Positions 1 to 64,000 of a stretch of 64,000 nt of DNA are shown piece by piece. A program made the translations under genes and the position numbers. This DNA is from Hemibagrus wyckioides (Eukaryota > Chordata > Actinopteri > Siluriformes > Bagridae), in assembly GCF_019097595.1 (NCBI RefSeq), contig NC_080717.1:21590836-21654835 (forward strand), written 5' to 3'. The notes beneath the pieces were generated by a model, which did not search any database, was not told the origin of the DNA, and saw nothing but the letters and a program-made list of their open reading frames with translations. Within the stretch, counting starts at the first letter, position 1. The number at the start of each line of letters is the position of its first letter.

Positions 1-225
1 AATATCACATAAGTATGTAATAGAGACATAGAGGGCATGAGAGAGGGGATAGAGAGAGAGGAGAGAGGGAGAGATGGAGAGAGGGGGAGAGAGAGAGGTA
101 GAGAAAGAGATGGAAAGAGAGAGAAAAGGAGAGGGGGAGAGAGAGAGAGATGAAGACAGGGTGAGAGAAAGAGAGGGAGAGAGAGGTAGAGAAGGAGATG
201 GAAAGAGAGAGAGAGAGAGCTGTTT
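1..225. repeat. GA-rich simple repeat
   Basis: Almost entirely purine on the plus strand (runs of GA with scattered T, A and G substitutions). Open reading frames across it are low-complexity artefacts. It begins at the window edge, so its full length is unknown. Confidence 0.9.
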
Positions 226-851
226 CTGTTTTCTGTCTCCCTCCTTTTTCTCCAGCAGTTTGTGGCCTTATCATATTTCACCAATCTGTCCTCTGGAGAA
301 TTACAGAGAGTGAAAAACACTCGAAAAAGGACGCGTTTAATACAAACACAGACAGCTCTGAGTAATTAAGATGGATTAACTTTCCTCTACAGCACACAGC
401 GACATGAATGTATGGAAAAAATATTACTCACTCACAGCGCCTGTGTGTGTGTGTGTGTGTGTACTTTGAAGTTCTAAATAAATATGGTCTAAATCCAGCT
501 CGTATGGAATTTACGTTTTGTACAAATGTGCCTAAACAAAAGCTAAGGGCTAATGTGGCATGAAACGGGCGTGAAATCGAGCAGACGCTTACTTTCCGCC
601 TGCGCCTTCCGCGCCGAAGGTTCACTGCAAACATGTCTCCTGACCGGCATCAAAAACTAATCAGCATCACATTCACAACTGTACAGACTTCAGAACATTA
701 CTCAAACCAGCAGGTTTCTCTGTAGCGAGGGGAAAAATAAAAACAGGATACTTGAAACCTTCCCCTGTGTTTAGAATATGGAAATCTAATCACAGTTCTT
801 GTGCACTGGAGCATCGGTACAGTTGAGAAACAGATGCATGTGAAGTTTTAA

Positions 852-3800
852 TAAGAGTCACAGTACACACTGTAAGAGTCACAGTACACACTAAGAGTCA
901 CAGTACACACTAAGAGTCACAGTACACACTGTAAGAGTCACAGTACACACTGTAAGAGTCACAGTACACACTAAGATTCACAGTACACACTAAGATTCAC
1001 AGTACACACTAAGAGTCACAGTACACACTGTAAGAGTCACAGTACACACTGTAAGAGTCACAGTACACACTAAGAGTCACAGTACACACTGTAAGAGTCA
1101 CAGTACACACTGTAAGAGTCACAGTACACACTAAGAGTCACAGTACACACTGTAAGAGTCACAGTACACACTGTAAGAGTCACAGTACACACTGTAAGAG
1201 TCACAGTACACACTGTAAGAGTCATAGTACACACTAAGATTCACAGTACACACTAAGAGTCACAGAACACACTAAGTCACAGTACACACTGTAAGATTCA
1301 CAGTACACACTAAGAGTCACAGTACACACTAAGAGTCACAGTACACACTGTAAGAGTCACAGTACACACTAAGAGTCACAGTACACACTAAGATTCACAG
1401 TACACACTAAGATTCACAGTACACACTAAGAGTCACAGTACACACTGTAAGAGTCACAGTACACACTAAGAGTCACAGTACACACTAAGAGTCACAGTAC
1501 ACACGAAGATTCACAGTACACACGAAGATTCACAGTACACACTAAGAGTCACAGTACACACTAAGATTCACAGTACACACTGTAAGAGTCACAGTACACA
1601 CTGTAAGAGTCATAGTACACACTGTAAGAGTCATAGTACACACTGTAAGAGTCATAGTACACACTGTAAGAGTCATAGTACACACTAAGAGTCACAGTAC
1701 ACACTAAGAGTCACAGTACACACTAAGAGTCACAGTACACACGAAGATTCACAGTACACACTAAGAGTCACAGTACACACTAAGAGTCACAGTACACACT
1801 AAGAGTCACAGTACACACTAAGAGTCACAGTACACACTGTAAGAGTCACAGTACACACTAAGATTCACAGTACACACTGTAAGAGTCACAGTACACACTA
1901 AGAGTCACAGTACACACTAAGAGTCACAGTACACACTAAGAGTCACAGTACACACGAAGATTCACAGTACACACGAAGATTCACAGTACACACTAAGAGT
2001 CACAGTACACACTAAGATTCACAGTACACACTGTAAGAGTCACAGTACACACTGTAAGAGTCATAGTACACACTGTAAGAGTCACAGTACACACTGTAAG
2101 AGTCATAGTACACACTAAGAGTCACAGTACACACTAAGATTCACAGTACACACTAAGATTCACAGTACACACTAAGAGTCACAGTACACACTGTAAGAGT
2201 CACAGTACACACTAAGAGTCACAGTACACACGAAGAGTCACAGTACACACGAAGATTCACAGTACACACGAAGATTCACAGTACACACGAAGATTCACAG
2301 TACACACTAAGAGTCACAGTACACACTGTAAGATTCACAGTACACACTGTAAGAGTCACAGTACACACTAAGAGTCACAGTACACACCAAGAGTCACAGT
2401 ACACACTAATAGTCACAGTACACACTAAGAGTCACAGTACACACTGTAAGAGTCACAGTACACACTGTAAGAGTCACAGTACACACTGTAAGAGTCACAG
2501 TACACACTAAGATTCACAGTACACACTAAGATTCACAGTACACACTGTAAGAGTCACAGTACACACTGTAAGAGTCACAGTACACACTAAGAGTCACAGT
2601 ACACACTAAGAGTCACAGTACACACTGTAAGAGTCACAGTACACACTAAGAGTCACAGTACACACTAAGAGTCACAGTACACACTGTAAGAGTCACAGTA
2701 CACACTGTAAGAGTCACAGTACACACTGTAAGAGTCACAGTACACACTGTAAGAGTCACAGTACACACTAAGAGTCACAGTACACACTGTAAGAGTCACA
2801 GTACACACTAAGAGTCACAGTACACACTGTAAGAGTCACAGTACACACTAAGAGTCACAGTACACACTGTAAGAGTCACAGTACACACTGTAAGAGTCAC
2901 AGTACACACTGTAAGTCACAGTACACACTAAGATTCACAGTACACACTGTAAGAGTCACAGTACACACTGTAAGAGTCATAGTACACACTGTAAGAGTCA
3001 TAGTACACACTGTAAGAGTCATAGTACACACTGTAAGAGTCATAGTACACACTGTAAGAGTCATAGTACACACTAAGAGTCACAGTACACACTAAGATTC
3101 ACAGTACACACTAAGATTCACAGTACACACTAAGAGTCACAGTACACACGAAGAGTCACAGTACACACGAAGAGTCACAGTACACACGAAGATTCACAGT
3201 ACACACTAAGAGTCACAGTACACACTAAGATTCACAGTACACACTAAGATTCACAGTACACACTGTAAGAGTCACAGTACACACTGTAAGAGTCATAGTA
3301 CACACTGTAAGAGTCATAGTACACACTGTAAGAGTCATAGTACACACTAAGAGTCACAGTACACACTAAGAGTCACAGTACACACGAAGATTCACAGTAC
3401 ACACTAAGAGTCACAGTACACACTAAGAGTCACAGTACACACTAAGAGTCACAGTACACACTGTAAGAGTCACAGTACACTGTAAGAGTCACAGTACACA
3501 CTGTAAGAGTCACAGTACACACTAAGAGTCACAGTACACACTAAGAGTCACAGTACACACGAAGATTCACAGTACACACGAAGATTCACAGTACACACTA
3601 AGAGTCACAGTACACACTAAGATTCACAGTACACACTGTAAGAGTCACAGTACACACTGTAAGAGTCATAGTACACACTGTAAGAGTCACAGTACACACT
3701 AAGAGTCACAGTACACACTAAGAGTCACAGTACACACTAAGAGTCACAGTACACACTAAGAGTCACAGTACACACGAAGATTCACAGTACACACTAAGAG

Positions 3801-4993
3801 TCACAGTACACACTAAGAGTCACAGTACACACTAAGAGTCACAGTACACACTAAGAGTCACAGTACACACTGTAAGAGTCACAGTACACACTGTAAGAGT
3901 CACAGTACACACTAAGATTCACAGTACACACTGTAAGAGTCACAGTACACACTAAGAGTCACAGTACACACCAAGATTCACAGTACACACTAAGTCACAG
4001 TACACACTAAGAGTCACAGTACACACTGTAAGAGTCACAGTACACACTGTAAGAGTCACAGTACACACTGTAAGAGTCACAGTACACACTGTAAGAGTCA
4101 CAGTACACACTAAGATTCACAGTACACACTGTAAGAGTCACAGTACACACTAAGAGTCACAGTACACACTGTAAGAGTCACAGTACACACTAAGAGTCAC
4201 AGTACACACTGTAAGAGTCACAGTACACACTGTAAGTCACAGTACACACTAAGATTCACAGTACACACTGTAAGAGTCACAGTACACACTGTAAGAGTCA
4301 TAGTACACACTGTAAGAGTCATAGTACACACTGTAAGAGTCATAGTACACACTGTAAGAGTCACAGTACACACTAAGAGTCACAGTACACACTAAGAGTC
4401 ACAGTACACACTGTAAGAGTCACAGTACACACTAAGAGTCACAGTACACACAGAGTCACAGTACACACTGTAAGAGTCACAGTACACACTAAGATTCACA
4501 GTACACACTGTAAGAGTCACAGTACACACTAAGAGTCACAGTACACACTGTAAGAGTCACAGTACACACTAAGAGTCACAGTACACACTGTAAGAGTCAC
4601 AGTACACACTGTAAGTCACAGTACACACTAAGATTCACAGTACACACTGTAAGAGTCACAGTACACACTGTAAGAGTCATAGTACACACTGTAAGAGTCA
4701 TAGTACACACTGTAAGAGTCATAGTACACACTGTAAGAGTCATAGTACACACTAAGAGTCACAGTACACACTAAGATTCACAGTACACACTAAGATTCAC
4801 AGTACACACTAAGAGTCACAGTACACACTGTAAGAGTCACAGTACACACTAAGAGTCACAGTACACACTGTAAGAGTCACAGTACACACTAAGAGTCACA
4901 GTACACACTGTAAGAGTCACAGTACACACTGTAAGAGTCACAGTACACACTGTAAGAGTCACAGTACACACTGTAAGAGTCACAGTACACACT
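852..4993. repeat. 4.1-kb minisatellite, 19/21-bp unit
   Basis: About 200 head-to-tail copies of TAAGAGTCACAGTACACAC, with or without an added TG that makes a 21-bp form. Recurring variants: GAGTCA to GATTCA, CACAG to CATAG, and CTAAG to CGAAG. CATAG occurs in units following the 21-bp form; CGAAG occurs in the 19-bp form. Ordered variant blocks recur, so the array has higher-order structure. Stop codons occur in every frame, so it is not coding. It lies inside an intron of the minus-strand gene. Confidence 0.97.
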
Positions 4994-5078
4994 TTCTAAC
5001 CATAGTGTTGGTATACAGGGTTTTCTTGTTACTATTTAAAGCACAACAATTTAACATCAGATGCTTTCATTTAACTTA

Positions 5079-5083
5079 TATTC

Positions 5084-5153
<70 letters not shown>

Positions 5154-5404
5154 CATCCATCTATCCATCCATCTATCCATCCATCCGTCTATCTATATAT
5201 CTATCCGTCTATCCATCCGTCTATCCATCCGTCCGTCCATCCATTCGTCTATCTATCCATCCATCCATCTGTCTATCTGTCCATCCGTCTATCTGTCTAT
5301 CCATCCATCCATCCATCTATCTATCTGTCTGTCTATCTAGCCATCCCTCTCTCCCTCTCTCTCTCTCTCATATATATATATCCATCCATACATCTATCCA
5401 TCTA
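5079..5404. repeat. CTAT/CCAT (GATA-type) microsatellite
   Basis: Starts as pure (CTAT)n to about 5150 and then decays to mixed CCAT, CCGT and CTGT tetramers, a short CT run and a TA run. The plus-strand reading frames through it are repeat artefacts. Confidence 0.95.
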
Positions 5405-5913
5405 TCAGCATCATAATTTTACGAGACTCTCTCACAGTTTCTGAGAAAAGAAGTATTATAATATTTATATTCAGTATTACAATACAGTTTGAGTTATATC
5501 CCCAGGTGTAACGTGTATAGTATATCTCTCCATCTCTCTGACATGTTTTCTGAGGGAAGAATTCACGGATCTTTCTGCACATTGTGTTGAATTGCTCCAG
5601 TGCTGCACAGCTGTAACAGCTGTAGTAAAACGTCTAGCTCGTCCTAAATCCTTCATGATTAGCGTATAACACTTAAATCAGTGTGTAACAGCAGTGCTGA
5701 ATCTGTGTTATATCCTCAAATTTTTATTGCAGGAATTTAATGAGCGCTGTAAAGCTTCTGTTATGAGTGATACTTTTATTTATTTAAGTTTTCTCAGAAT
5801 AGGAAAATGTCTATAATGTGTAAATGTGTCTAATCGCTCTCAGAATTAGGCTGAACAAAACAGCATGTGCGGGCCGGCTGGAGTGGAGAGTGCTGTGGAT
5901 ATTCTGGGAGATC

Positions 5914-5915
<2 letters not shown>

Positions 5916-5975
<60 letters not shown>

Positions 5976-5979
5976 GAGG

Positions 5980-6013
<34 letters not shown>
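5916..6013. repeat. (CA)n followed by (GA)n microsatellite
   Basis: Pure CA run to about 5967, a short TATATATGA bridge, then pure GA to 6013. A compound dinucleotide repeat. Confidence 0.95.
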
Positions 6014-6018
<5 letters not shown>

Positions 6019-6225
6019 TGACCCTCTCCCAGGTTACTGCTTTAAGAAAACAAAGACAGGGGCATGAGGCGGAGCAGCAGGACAAAACACAACACACACA
6101 CACAGCTCACCATCACGGCCCTGATGCCTGGGAAATGTTCTGCATTACCTCAATTACACATTAAACCCAATTAACCAGAACTCCATCACATGCTGCTTCT
6201 CTACACAAACTCTCTCTGTCTCCTA

Positions 6226-6364
6226 AACACACATACACACACAGAGAGACAGACAGAGAGACAGACAGACACACACACAGACAAAGAGACAGACAGACAC
6301 ACACACAGACAGACAGACAGAGACACACACACACACGCACATACACAGACTCACACACACACAT
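6226..6364. repeat. CA/GACA-rich imperfect microsatellite
   Basis: Interleaved ACACAC and GACAGA tetramers, no pure run longer than about 16 nt. Confidence 0.9.
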
Positions 6365-6877
6365 AATAGAAAAATAAATCTGTCTGAAGAAACAATCGTT
6401 TTTAATGTCCCACCCTTCCCCAGAAACAGAAACACACGCACACACACAAACAAGTACATTCACACGAGTGTATGTTTATATGCATACCACACACTCACCA
6501 ACACAAAAACATAACGAATGCTAATGAAATCAGTAAATGTTCCTAATCATTCGTCACTACAGCTGCTCCTCCTCTCACCCATTCTACAAACTTATTTTAT
6601 TTTAAAAAAAACAAAACAAAAAAACATCTTATATAAAAATGAAATACAATGATTTACATTTCAGTTTTAACATGAAATGTGTTTATGATCAGTTTGCTAT
6701 AGCTAATGCCTAAAGTACCCTTTAACAGAAGAATCAGTTTCCTCCTTCACCTGAAATCTCATCTCTAGACATTCTCTCATTCTTCACTCCTGTTTTTCTT
6801 TTCCTCCCCGTCTCATCCTTCCCTTCTTTGCCCTCTCTAAATGCATTTCTCTTTCGCAGGTCTCTCTGTCAGACTGC

Positions 6878-6910
<33 letters not shown>
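6878..6910. repeat. (TG)n microsatellite
   Basis: Uninterrupted TG run of about 32 nt. Confidence 0.95.
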
Positions 6911-7051
6911 CACTCTAATCCGTGTCACTGCTGTATTGAGCAGGTCTCCACGCCTGTGGAGCCGGGGCACGCAATGACACAGACCTGCACTTACAGCCTG
7001 AAGAGAAGACAGCTTCATTAACAGCAGGGGCAAGCTAACAGACACACATGG

Positions 7052-7084
<33 letters not shown>

Positions 7085-7384
7085 TAGACACGGATGCCCA
7101 CACACACACAAACACACACACAAAGACACAGACACACACAAAGAGACACATACATCCAGACACACACACAAAGAGACACAGACACTCAGACACACACACC
7201 CACAGGCGCGCACACACACACAAACATGCGCACACAGACAAATACCCACAGGAACACACACACACACAAAGAGACACAAACATACACCCACACACACCCA
7301 CAGAGACACACCCACAGAGACACCCACAGACATACACACGCCACAAACACCCACAGACACCCACAAACACACACACACACACAA
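7052..7384. repeat. CA-rich imperfect minisatellite
   Basis: About 330 nt of ACAC with repeated insertions of AGA, CAGA, AAGAG and CCCAC. Open in several frames on both strands only because the composition lacks stops. Confidence 0.93.
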
Positions 7385-8025
7385 GTAGACGCATACACAA
7401 TAAGACAATTAGACACATACACAAAGTATGTACAATGTATGTGTATTGAGAATGGACACAGCCACTGGTCACTGATTAATACTGCAAACAGCGCAGAAAG
7501 TAACGAGATATATATTCACAAAAACACAGACTTTCTACTACAGATAAACATAAACACCACACATTCCACTCAGGTCCTGAAAACACAGATCACTAAATAC
7601 TGAAAAGACCCTGAGTAATCTATCACAACATGTTAAAACACACACACAGACACACACACACACTACGTCTTACACACACACTGGCTATTCATCTACTAAC
7701 TGTTGAACAGCAGATAAACCCGGTCCTAACAGCAGTTACACAGCAGACCGCTTGATTTACGGTTGTGTATCGTCACTGACAAAGCCTGTTTAGAGCTCCT
7801 AATGACTTCCAATGCTTTTATTAAGCCCATAATGCATTGCACTAGGCTAATAAACACCCTGAAGGATAAGGAAACTGTGTGACTGTGGGAAACTGATCTG
7901 ATGGTGATAAATCAGCAAGATGGTCTCCTACCACATAACAAGGAATCGCTATCCAATAGGAAAGCTTTCTTTTTTGGAAAGTAGGAAGTAAATCATAATT
8001 AGGCTAATGAGACAGGAGAGCTTAC

Positions 8026-60124
<52,099 letters not shown>

Positions 60125-60891
60125 CTGTGACTGGCGGGTGAAGTAGAGAAGAGTTAGACTGCGCAGTGCTGCCTGGATATACACTACATATAAAATAAAC
60201 AAAACATAGAAAAATCGAATACTTGTACAAAAAAAAAACCAGCTAGATCAGGGGAAGAATGATGAGTTAGGATTGTATCTAACTGGTTCCAGTAGACCTG
60301 GTGAGTAACCCTGGCTTTTATACCCAGGTTAAGCAGAGGCTTAAAGGCGTTTTTTTTTTCTTTAGTCATTCTGGTATTCGGAAAATAGTCAATTCATGTG
60401 AGTAAAAAAAAAATGAACATGGTCCCTTCTTTCAACAGGAAAATATAAAAGCAGGAGTTTTAAACATCTATAGGAGGTCTATGTATGTGAATGTAGGCTA
60501 TAAGCTTTCATTGAGTCTCATTCTACAACTACAGTTACATGAAGAAACCCTATTCCCTACTGGCTTTTGCTGGAGATTTGCTACATGATATATGTACACT
60601 CACTCATGCAATTATATCCAATCATGGGGCTGCAACTTCATGCATAAACTCATGCAGATACAGGCGAAGAGCTTTAGTTAATATTCACATCAAACCAGAC
60701 CTTATTGACTCTGACTGCAGGACTGCAACAACCACACCCATAGAGCAGCAGTTTTGTTGATGAGCGAGATCGACAGGAAGACTACTGTAACTCAGATGAC
60801 CATAAGCATGCCGTGCAGAAAAGCATCTCAGGACACCCATCACGATGAAGCCTGAAGCGGACGTGCTCCAACAGCATGAGCCAGGGGCGTC

Positions 60892-61060
60892 CGATCTTAT
60901 CCGCAAAGGGGCCGGTGCAGGTTTTTTTATTCCAATCGAGCAGAAGCTACACCTGATTCTAGCGGTTTCCACTGATCTTGGCTTTGAGTAGACTCAGGTG
61001 TGGCTTCTGGTCAGATGGATTGAAATCCTGCACCTTTGTGGATAAGACTGGACATCCCTG
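60892..61060. mobile_element. hAT-like palindromic MITE (169 bp)
   Basis: Ends CAGGGGCGTCCGATCTTATC and (reverse complement) CAGGGATGTCCAGTCTTATC. The interior also folds: GCAGGT, ATTCCAATC and CAGAAGC-ACACCTGA on the left have complements on the right. Flanks GCATGAGC and GCACAAGC match at 6 of 8 bases, an aged 8-bp target duplication as expected for hAT. Confidence 0.82.
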
Positions 61061-61377
61061 GCACAAGCCATATCGAGTTGCCAGAACCTGGGGACATGGC
61101 CATGAGACACTGCTGTTCATGTAGAGATGCCGGGAGAGAGCACTGATTGACCTCGACCACATACACAAGCAGCTTAGTGACCACCCCCCTCACCCCGAAA
61201 ACAGAGTTAATTATGTAGGGCTACTGGACACGGATGTCTGGGACACTGCTGGGATTCGAACTCCGGTGAAAGTTTGAAGCCTCACATGACGAATGTGGTG
61301 ACATTAATTAACATTTGCACCCGCTGGGATTTTCTTCATTAGCTACTGTTCTACGTAATTAGCCGTGTGTGGGAACA

Positions 61378-61381
<4 letters not shown>

Positions 61382-61412
<31 letters not shown>
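61382..61412. repeat. (TG)n microsatellite
   Basis: Pure GT/TG run of about 30 nt. Confidence 0.95.
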
Positions 61413-61415
<3 letters not shown>

Positions 61416-61871
61416 ATTTAATGCATCACTTGTTCTGTTGGTGTCATGTAAGCAGGTCAGTGTGGTTGAGAGGGCACACCACAACATGCAGACGTATTTA
61501 GCGCTGACTCTTTGGCTTCTCAGTATTCTTTTTCTTCAGTAACTCTTTATGAAGCAGTGTTGAGATCTGGAATCAGAGCTGTTTGCTTAAACTTCTTCTC
61601 ATGTGAAAAGTGATGCTTAGAAATTCTATTTTTTTAATAAAAGCACTTATCCTGTGCAGCCTGGATACACAATCACCATGCTGGGTCGATTTATCAAACC
61701 CTGTCGTCCGAGCAGAGAGACACGCAGGAAAGATTTAGGAAAAGGTTGAAATGCATCACATTCAACAGCATGCAGAAAGCTGAAGTTAAAACTGAGGGAC
61801 AGAGACGATGTTTTTATCTTCAGAATGCCAGAAAAAATTCATCAAATCATGCTTTAATTATTTGTACTTTC

Positions 61872-64000
61872 TGTCTCTGTCTCCCCCACTTTCTATCTAT
61901 CTATCTGTCTCTTTCTCCCTCTCTTTCTCTGTCTGTCTGTCTCCCCCACTTTCTGTCTGTCTGTCTCTTTCTCCCTCTCTTTCTCTGTCTCCCCCGTCTC
62001 CCCCACTTTCTGTCTGTCTGTCTCTTTCTCCCTCTCTTTCTGTGTCTGTGTCCCTCTATCTCCCCCACACTTTCTCTGTCTGTCTCCCCCTGTCTCCCCC
62101 ACTCTCTGTCTCCCCCTGTCTCCCCCTGTCTCCCCCACTCTCTGTCTGTCTCCCCCTGTCTCCCCCACTTTGACTGTCTGTCTCTTTCTCCCTCTCTTTC
62201 TCTGTCTGTCGGTCTCCCCCACTTTGACTGTCTGTCTCTTTCTCCCTGTCTTTCTGTGTCTGTCTCCCTCTATCTCCCCCACTCTTTCTCTGTCTGTCTC
62301 CCCCGTCTCCCCCACTCTCTGTCTGTCTTCCCCACTCTCTGTCTGTCTCCCCCTGTCTTCCCCACTCTCTGTCTGTCTCCCCCTGTCTCCCCCCCTGTCT
62401 GCCTGTGTCCCCCTGTCTCCCCCTCTCTCTGACTTTCTGTCTCTTTCTCCCTCTCTTTCTCTGTCTGTCTTCCCCCGTCTCCCCCACTCTCTGTCTCCCT
62501 CCCCTGTCTCCCCACTCTCTGTCTCCTCCCCGTCTCCCCACTCTCTGTCTCCCTCCCCTGTCTCCCCCACTCTCTGTCTCCCTCCCCCTGTCTCCCCCAC
62601 TCTCTGTCTCCCTCCCCGTCTCCCCCACTCTCTGTCTCCCTCCCCCTGTCTCCCCACTCTCTGTCTCCCTCCCCTGTCTCCCCCACTCTCTGTCTCCCTC
62701 CCCCTGTCTCCCCCACACTCTGACTGACTCCCTCCCCCTGTCTCCCCCACTCTCTGACTGTCTCCCTCCCCTGTCTCCCCCACTCTCTGACTGTCTCCCT
62801 CCCCTGTCTCCCCACTCTCTGACTGTCTCCCTCCCCTGTCTCCCCACTCTCTGACTGTCTCCCCACTCTCTGACTGTCTCCCTCCCCTGTCTCCCCCTGT
62901 CTCCCCACTCTCTGACTGTCTCCCTCCCCTGTCTCCCCACTCTCTGACTGTCTCCCTCCCCCTGTCTCCCCCACTCTCTGACTGTCTCCCTCCCCCTGTC
63001 TCCCCCACTCTCTGACTGTCTCCCTCCCCCTGTCTCCCCCACTCTCTGACTGTCTCCCTCCCCCTGTCTCCCCACTCTCTGACTGTCTCCCCCTCTCTCT
63101 GACTATCTGTCTCTTTCTCCCTCTCTTTCTCTGTCTGTCTTCCCCTGTCTCCCCCACTCTCTGTCTGTCTGTCTGTCTCTTTCTCCCTCTCTTTCTCTGT
63201 CTGTCTGTCTCTTTCTCCCTCTCTTTTTCTGTCCATCTCCCCGTCTCCCCCACTTTCTGTCTATCTATCTCTTTCTCTGTCTGTCTGTCTCCCCCACTTT
63301 CTGTCTGTCTGTCTCTTTCTCCCTCTCTTTCTCTGTCTCCCCCGTCTCCCCCACTTTCTGTCTGTCTGTCTCTTTCTCCCTCTCTTTCTCTGTCCATCTC
63401 CCCCTGTCTCCCCCACTTTCTGACTGTCTCCCCCTGTCTCCCCCACTCTCTGACTGTCTCCCCCACTCTCTGACTATCTGTCTCTTTCTCCCTCTCTTTC
63501 TCTGTCTGTCTTCCCCTGTCTCCCCCACTCTCTGTCTGTCTGTCTGTCTGTCTGTCTTTTTCTCCCTCTCTTTCTCTGTCTCTTTCTCCCTCTCTTTCTC
63601 TGTCTGTCTGTCTCTTTCTCCCTCTCTTTCTCTGTCCATCTCCCCCTGTCTCCCCCACTTTCTGTCTGTCTGTCTCCCTCTATCTCCCCCACTCTTTCTC
63701 TGTCTGTCTCCCCCACTTTCTGTCTGTCTGTCTCTTTCTCCCTCTCTTTCTCTGTCCATCTCCCCGTCTCCCCCACTTTCTATCTATCTGTCTCTTTCTC
63801 CCTCTCTTTCTCTGTCTGTCTGTCTCCCCCACTTTCTGTCTGTCTGTCTCTTTCTCCCTCTCTTTCTCTGTCTCCCCCGTCTCCCCCACTTTCTGTCTGT
63901 CTGTCTGTCTGTCTGTCTCTTTCTCCCTCTCTTTCTGTGTCTGTGTCCCTCTATCTCCCCCACACTTTCTCTGTCTGTCTCCCCCTGTCTCCCCCACTCT
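61872..64000. repeat. CT-rich array (over 2.1 kb, runs off the edge)
   Basis: Almost pure pyrimidine on the plus strand, built from CTGTCTGTCTCTTTCTCCCT, CTCTTTCTCTGTC, CTCCCCCTGTCTCCCCCACT and CTCTGACTGTCTCCCTCCCC. Composite units repeat with variation: C-rich in the centre (62300-63100), T-rich in the outer parts. The very long ORFs on both strands arise from this composition. Confidence 0.96.

Larger units (their letters stand above)
1..8025 (-). other. atp8a1 intron after exon 15 (incomplete)
   Basis: At least 8 kb of intron, mostly simple or tandem repeat: GA tract, 4.1-kb minisatellite, GATA, CA and GA microsatellites. Apparently unique stretches are 230-850, 5410-5910, 6480-6870 and 7440-8025; I recognise no exon, RNA or transposon in them. 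Confidence 0.75.
60125..64000 (-). other. atp8a1 intron upstream of exon 1 (incomplete)
   Basis: At least 3.9 kb: unique-looking sequence, an hAT-like MITE (60892-61060), a TG run (61382-61412) and a CT-rich array reaching the window edge. No upstream P4-ATPase exon (phosphorylation site) was found. Confidence 0.72.

Noticed and set aside
852..4993. CRISPR-like repeat array
   Set aside because: Repeats are directly adjacent without unique spacers, and the context is a vertebrate intron.
5865..7603. His/Thr-rich or Cys/Val-rich ORFs over CA repeats
   Set aside because: Dinucleotide repeat translations on both strands.
1..8025. Downstream atp8a1 exon (VFW..., M7)
   Set aside because: Searched by eye on the minus strand for the expected motif with a phase-0 acceptor; nothing convincing, so it is presumed outside the window.
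61893..63776. Long minus-strand ORFs (up to 462 codons) rich in Arg, Glu, Gly
   Set aside because: Translation of a GA/CT array; they shift between frames with the repeat and have no start context or splice structure.

Overview
This is vertebrate nuclear DNA, very probably from a teleost fish. The evidence is small GT-AG exons separated by kilobase introns, abundant CA/GA/GATA microsatellites, several Tc1-like DNA transposons, an hAT-type MITE and short dispersed repeats of fish type. The Tc1 density would suit a catfish or another otophysan, but that is a guess. No bacterial or organellar genes were found.

The only host gene I can support is an internal part of a P4-ATPase (phospholipid flippase) on the minus strand, best matched to ATP8A1. 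Fifteen exons between 60124 and 8026 join in frame with matching phases (1 nt plus 505 codons). They run from just after the phosphorylation site, through the nucleotide-binding domain, the TGDK and GDGANDV motifs and M5/M6, to the loop before M7. The 5' exons lie beyond 64000 and the last exons lie before position 1, so both the start and the stop codon are outside the window. ATP8A1 rather than ATP8A2 is indicated by blocks such as [20 protein letters not shown] and HSCKLL.

All remaining sequence is intronic. Layout from left to right: a GA tract (1-225); a 4.1-kb minisatellite of 19/21-bp units (852-4993); GATA, CA and GA simple repeats (5079-9011), including a tandem duplication at 8612-9056; exons at 8026, 10619, 17067, 19985 and 23397; a 12.6-kb intron holding a deleted Tc1-like copy (24024), a 16-bp-TIR MITE (25711), a 2.8-kb GATA/GACA array (31335-34160) and a pure CTAT array (34911-35019); exons at 36189, 40097, 43802, 44309, 45336 and 45539, with further deleted Tc1 copies; a 650-bp GA/CT array next to an acceptor (45589-46242); exon 47030; a nearly intact 1248-bp Tc1-like element with one premature stop (48327-49574); exon 51293; a GA array (51838-52402); a 528-bp fold-back Tc1 derivative (52903-53430); another deleted copy (about 54177-54648); exons 54894 and 60086; an hAT-like MITE (60892-61060); and a CT-rich array that runs off the right edge (61872-64000).

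The coding exons together encode the cytoplasmic catalytic core and the first C-terminal membrane segments of a phosphatidylserine/phosphatidylethanolamine flippase. No new multi-gene system is visible. The most unusual material is the repeat architecture: minisatellites with higher-order structure, microsatellites abutting splice sites, an inverted transposon pair able to fold in the pre-mRNA, and a possible tandem splice acceptor.
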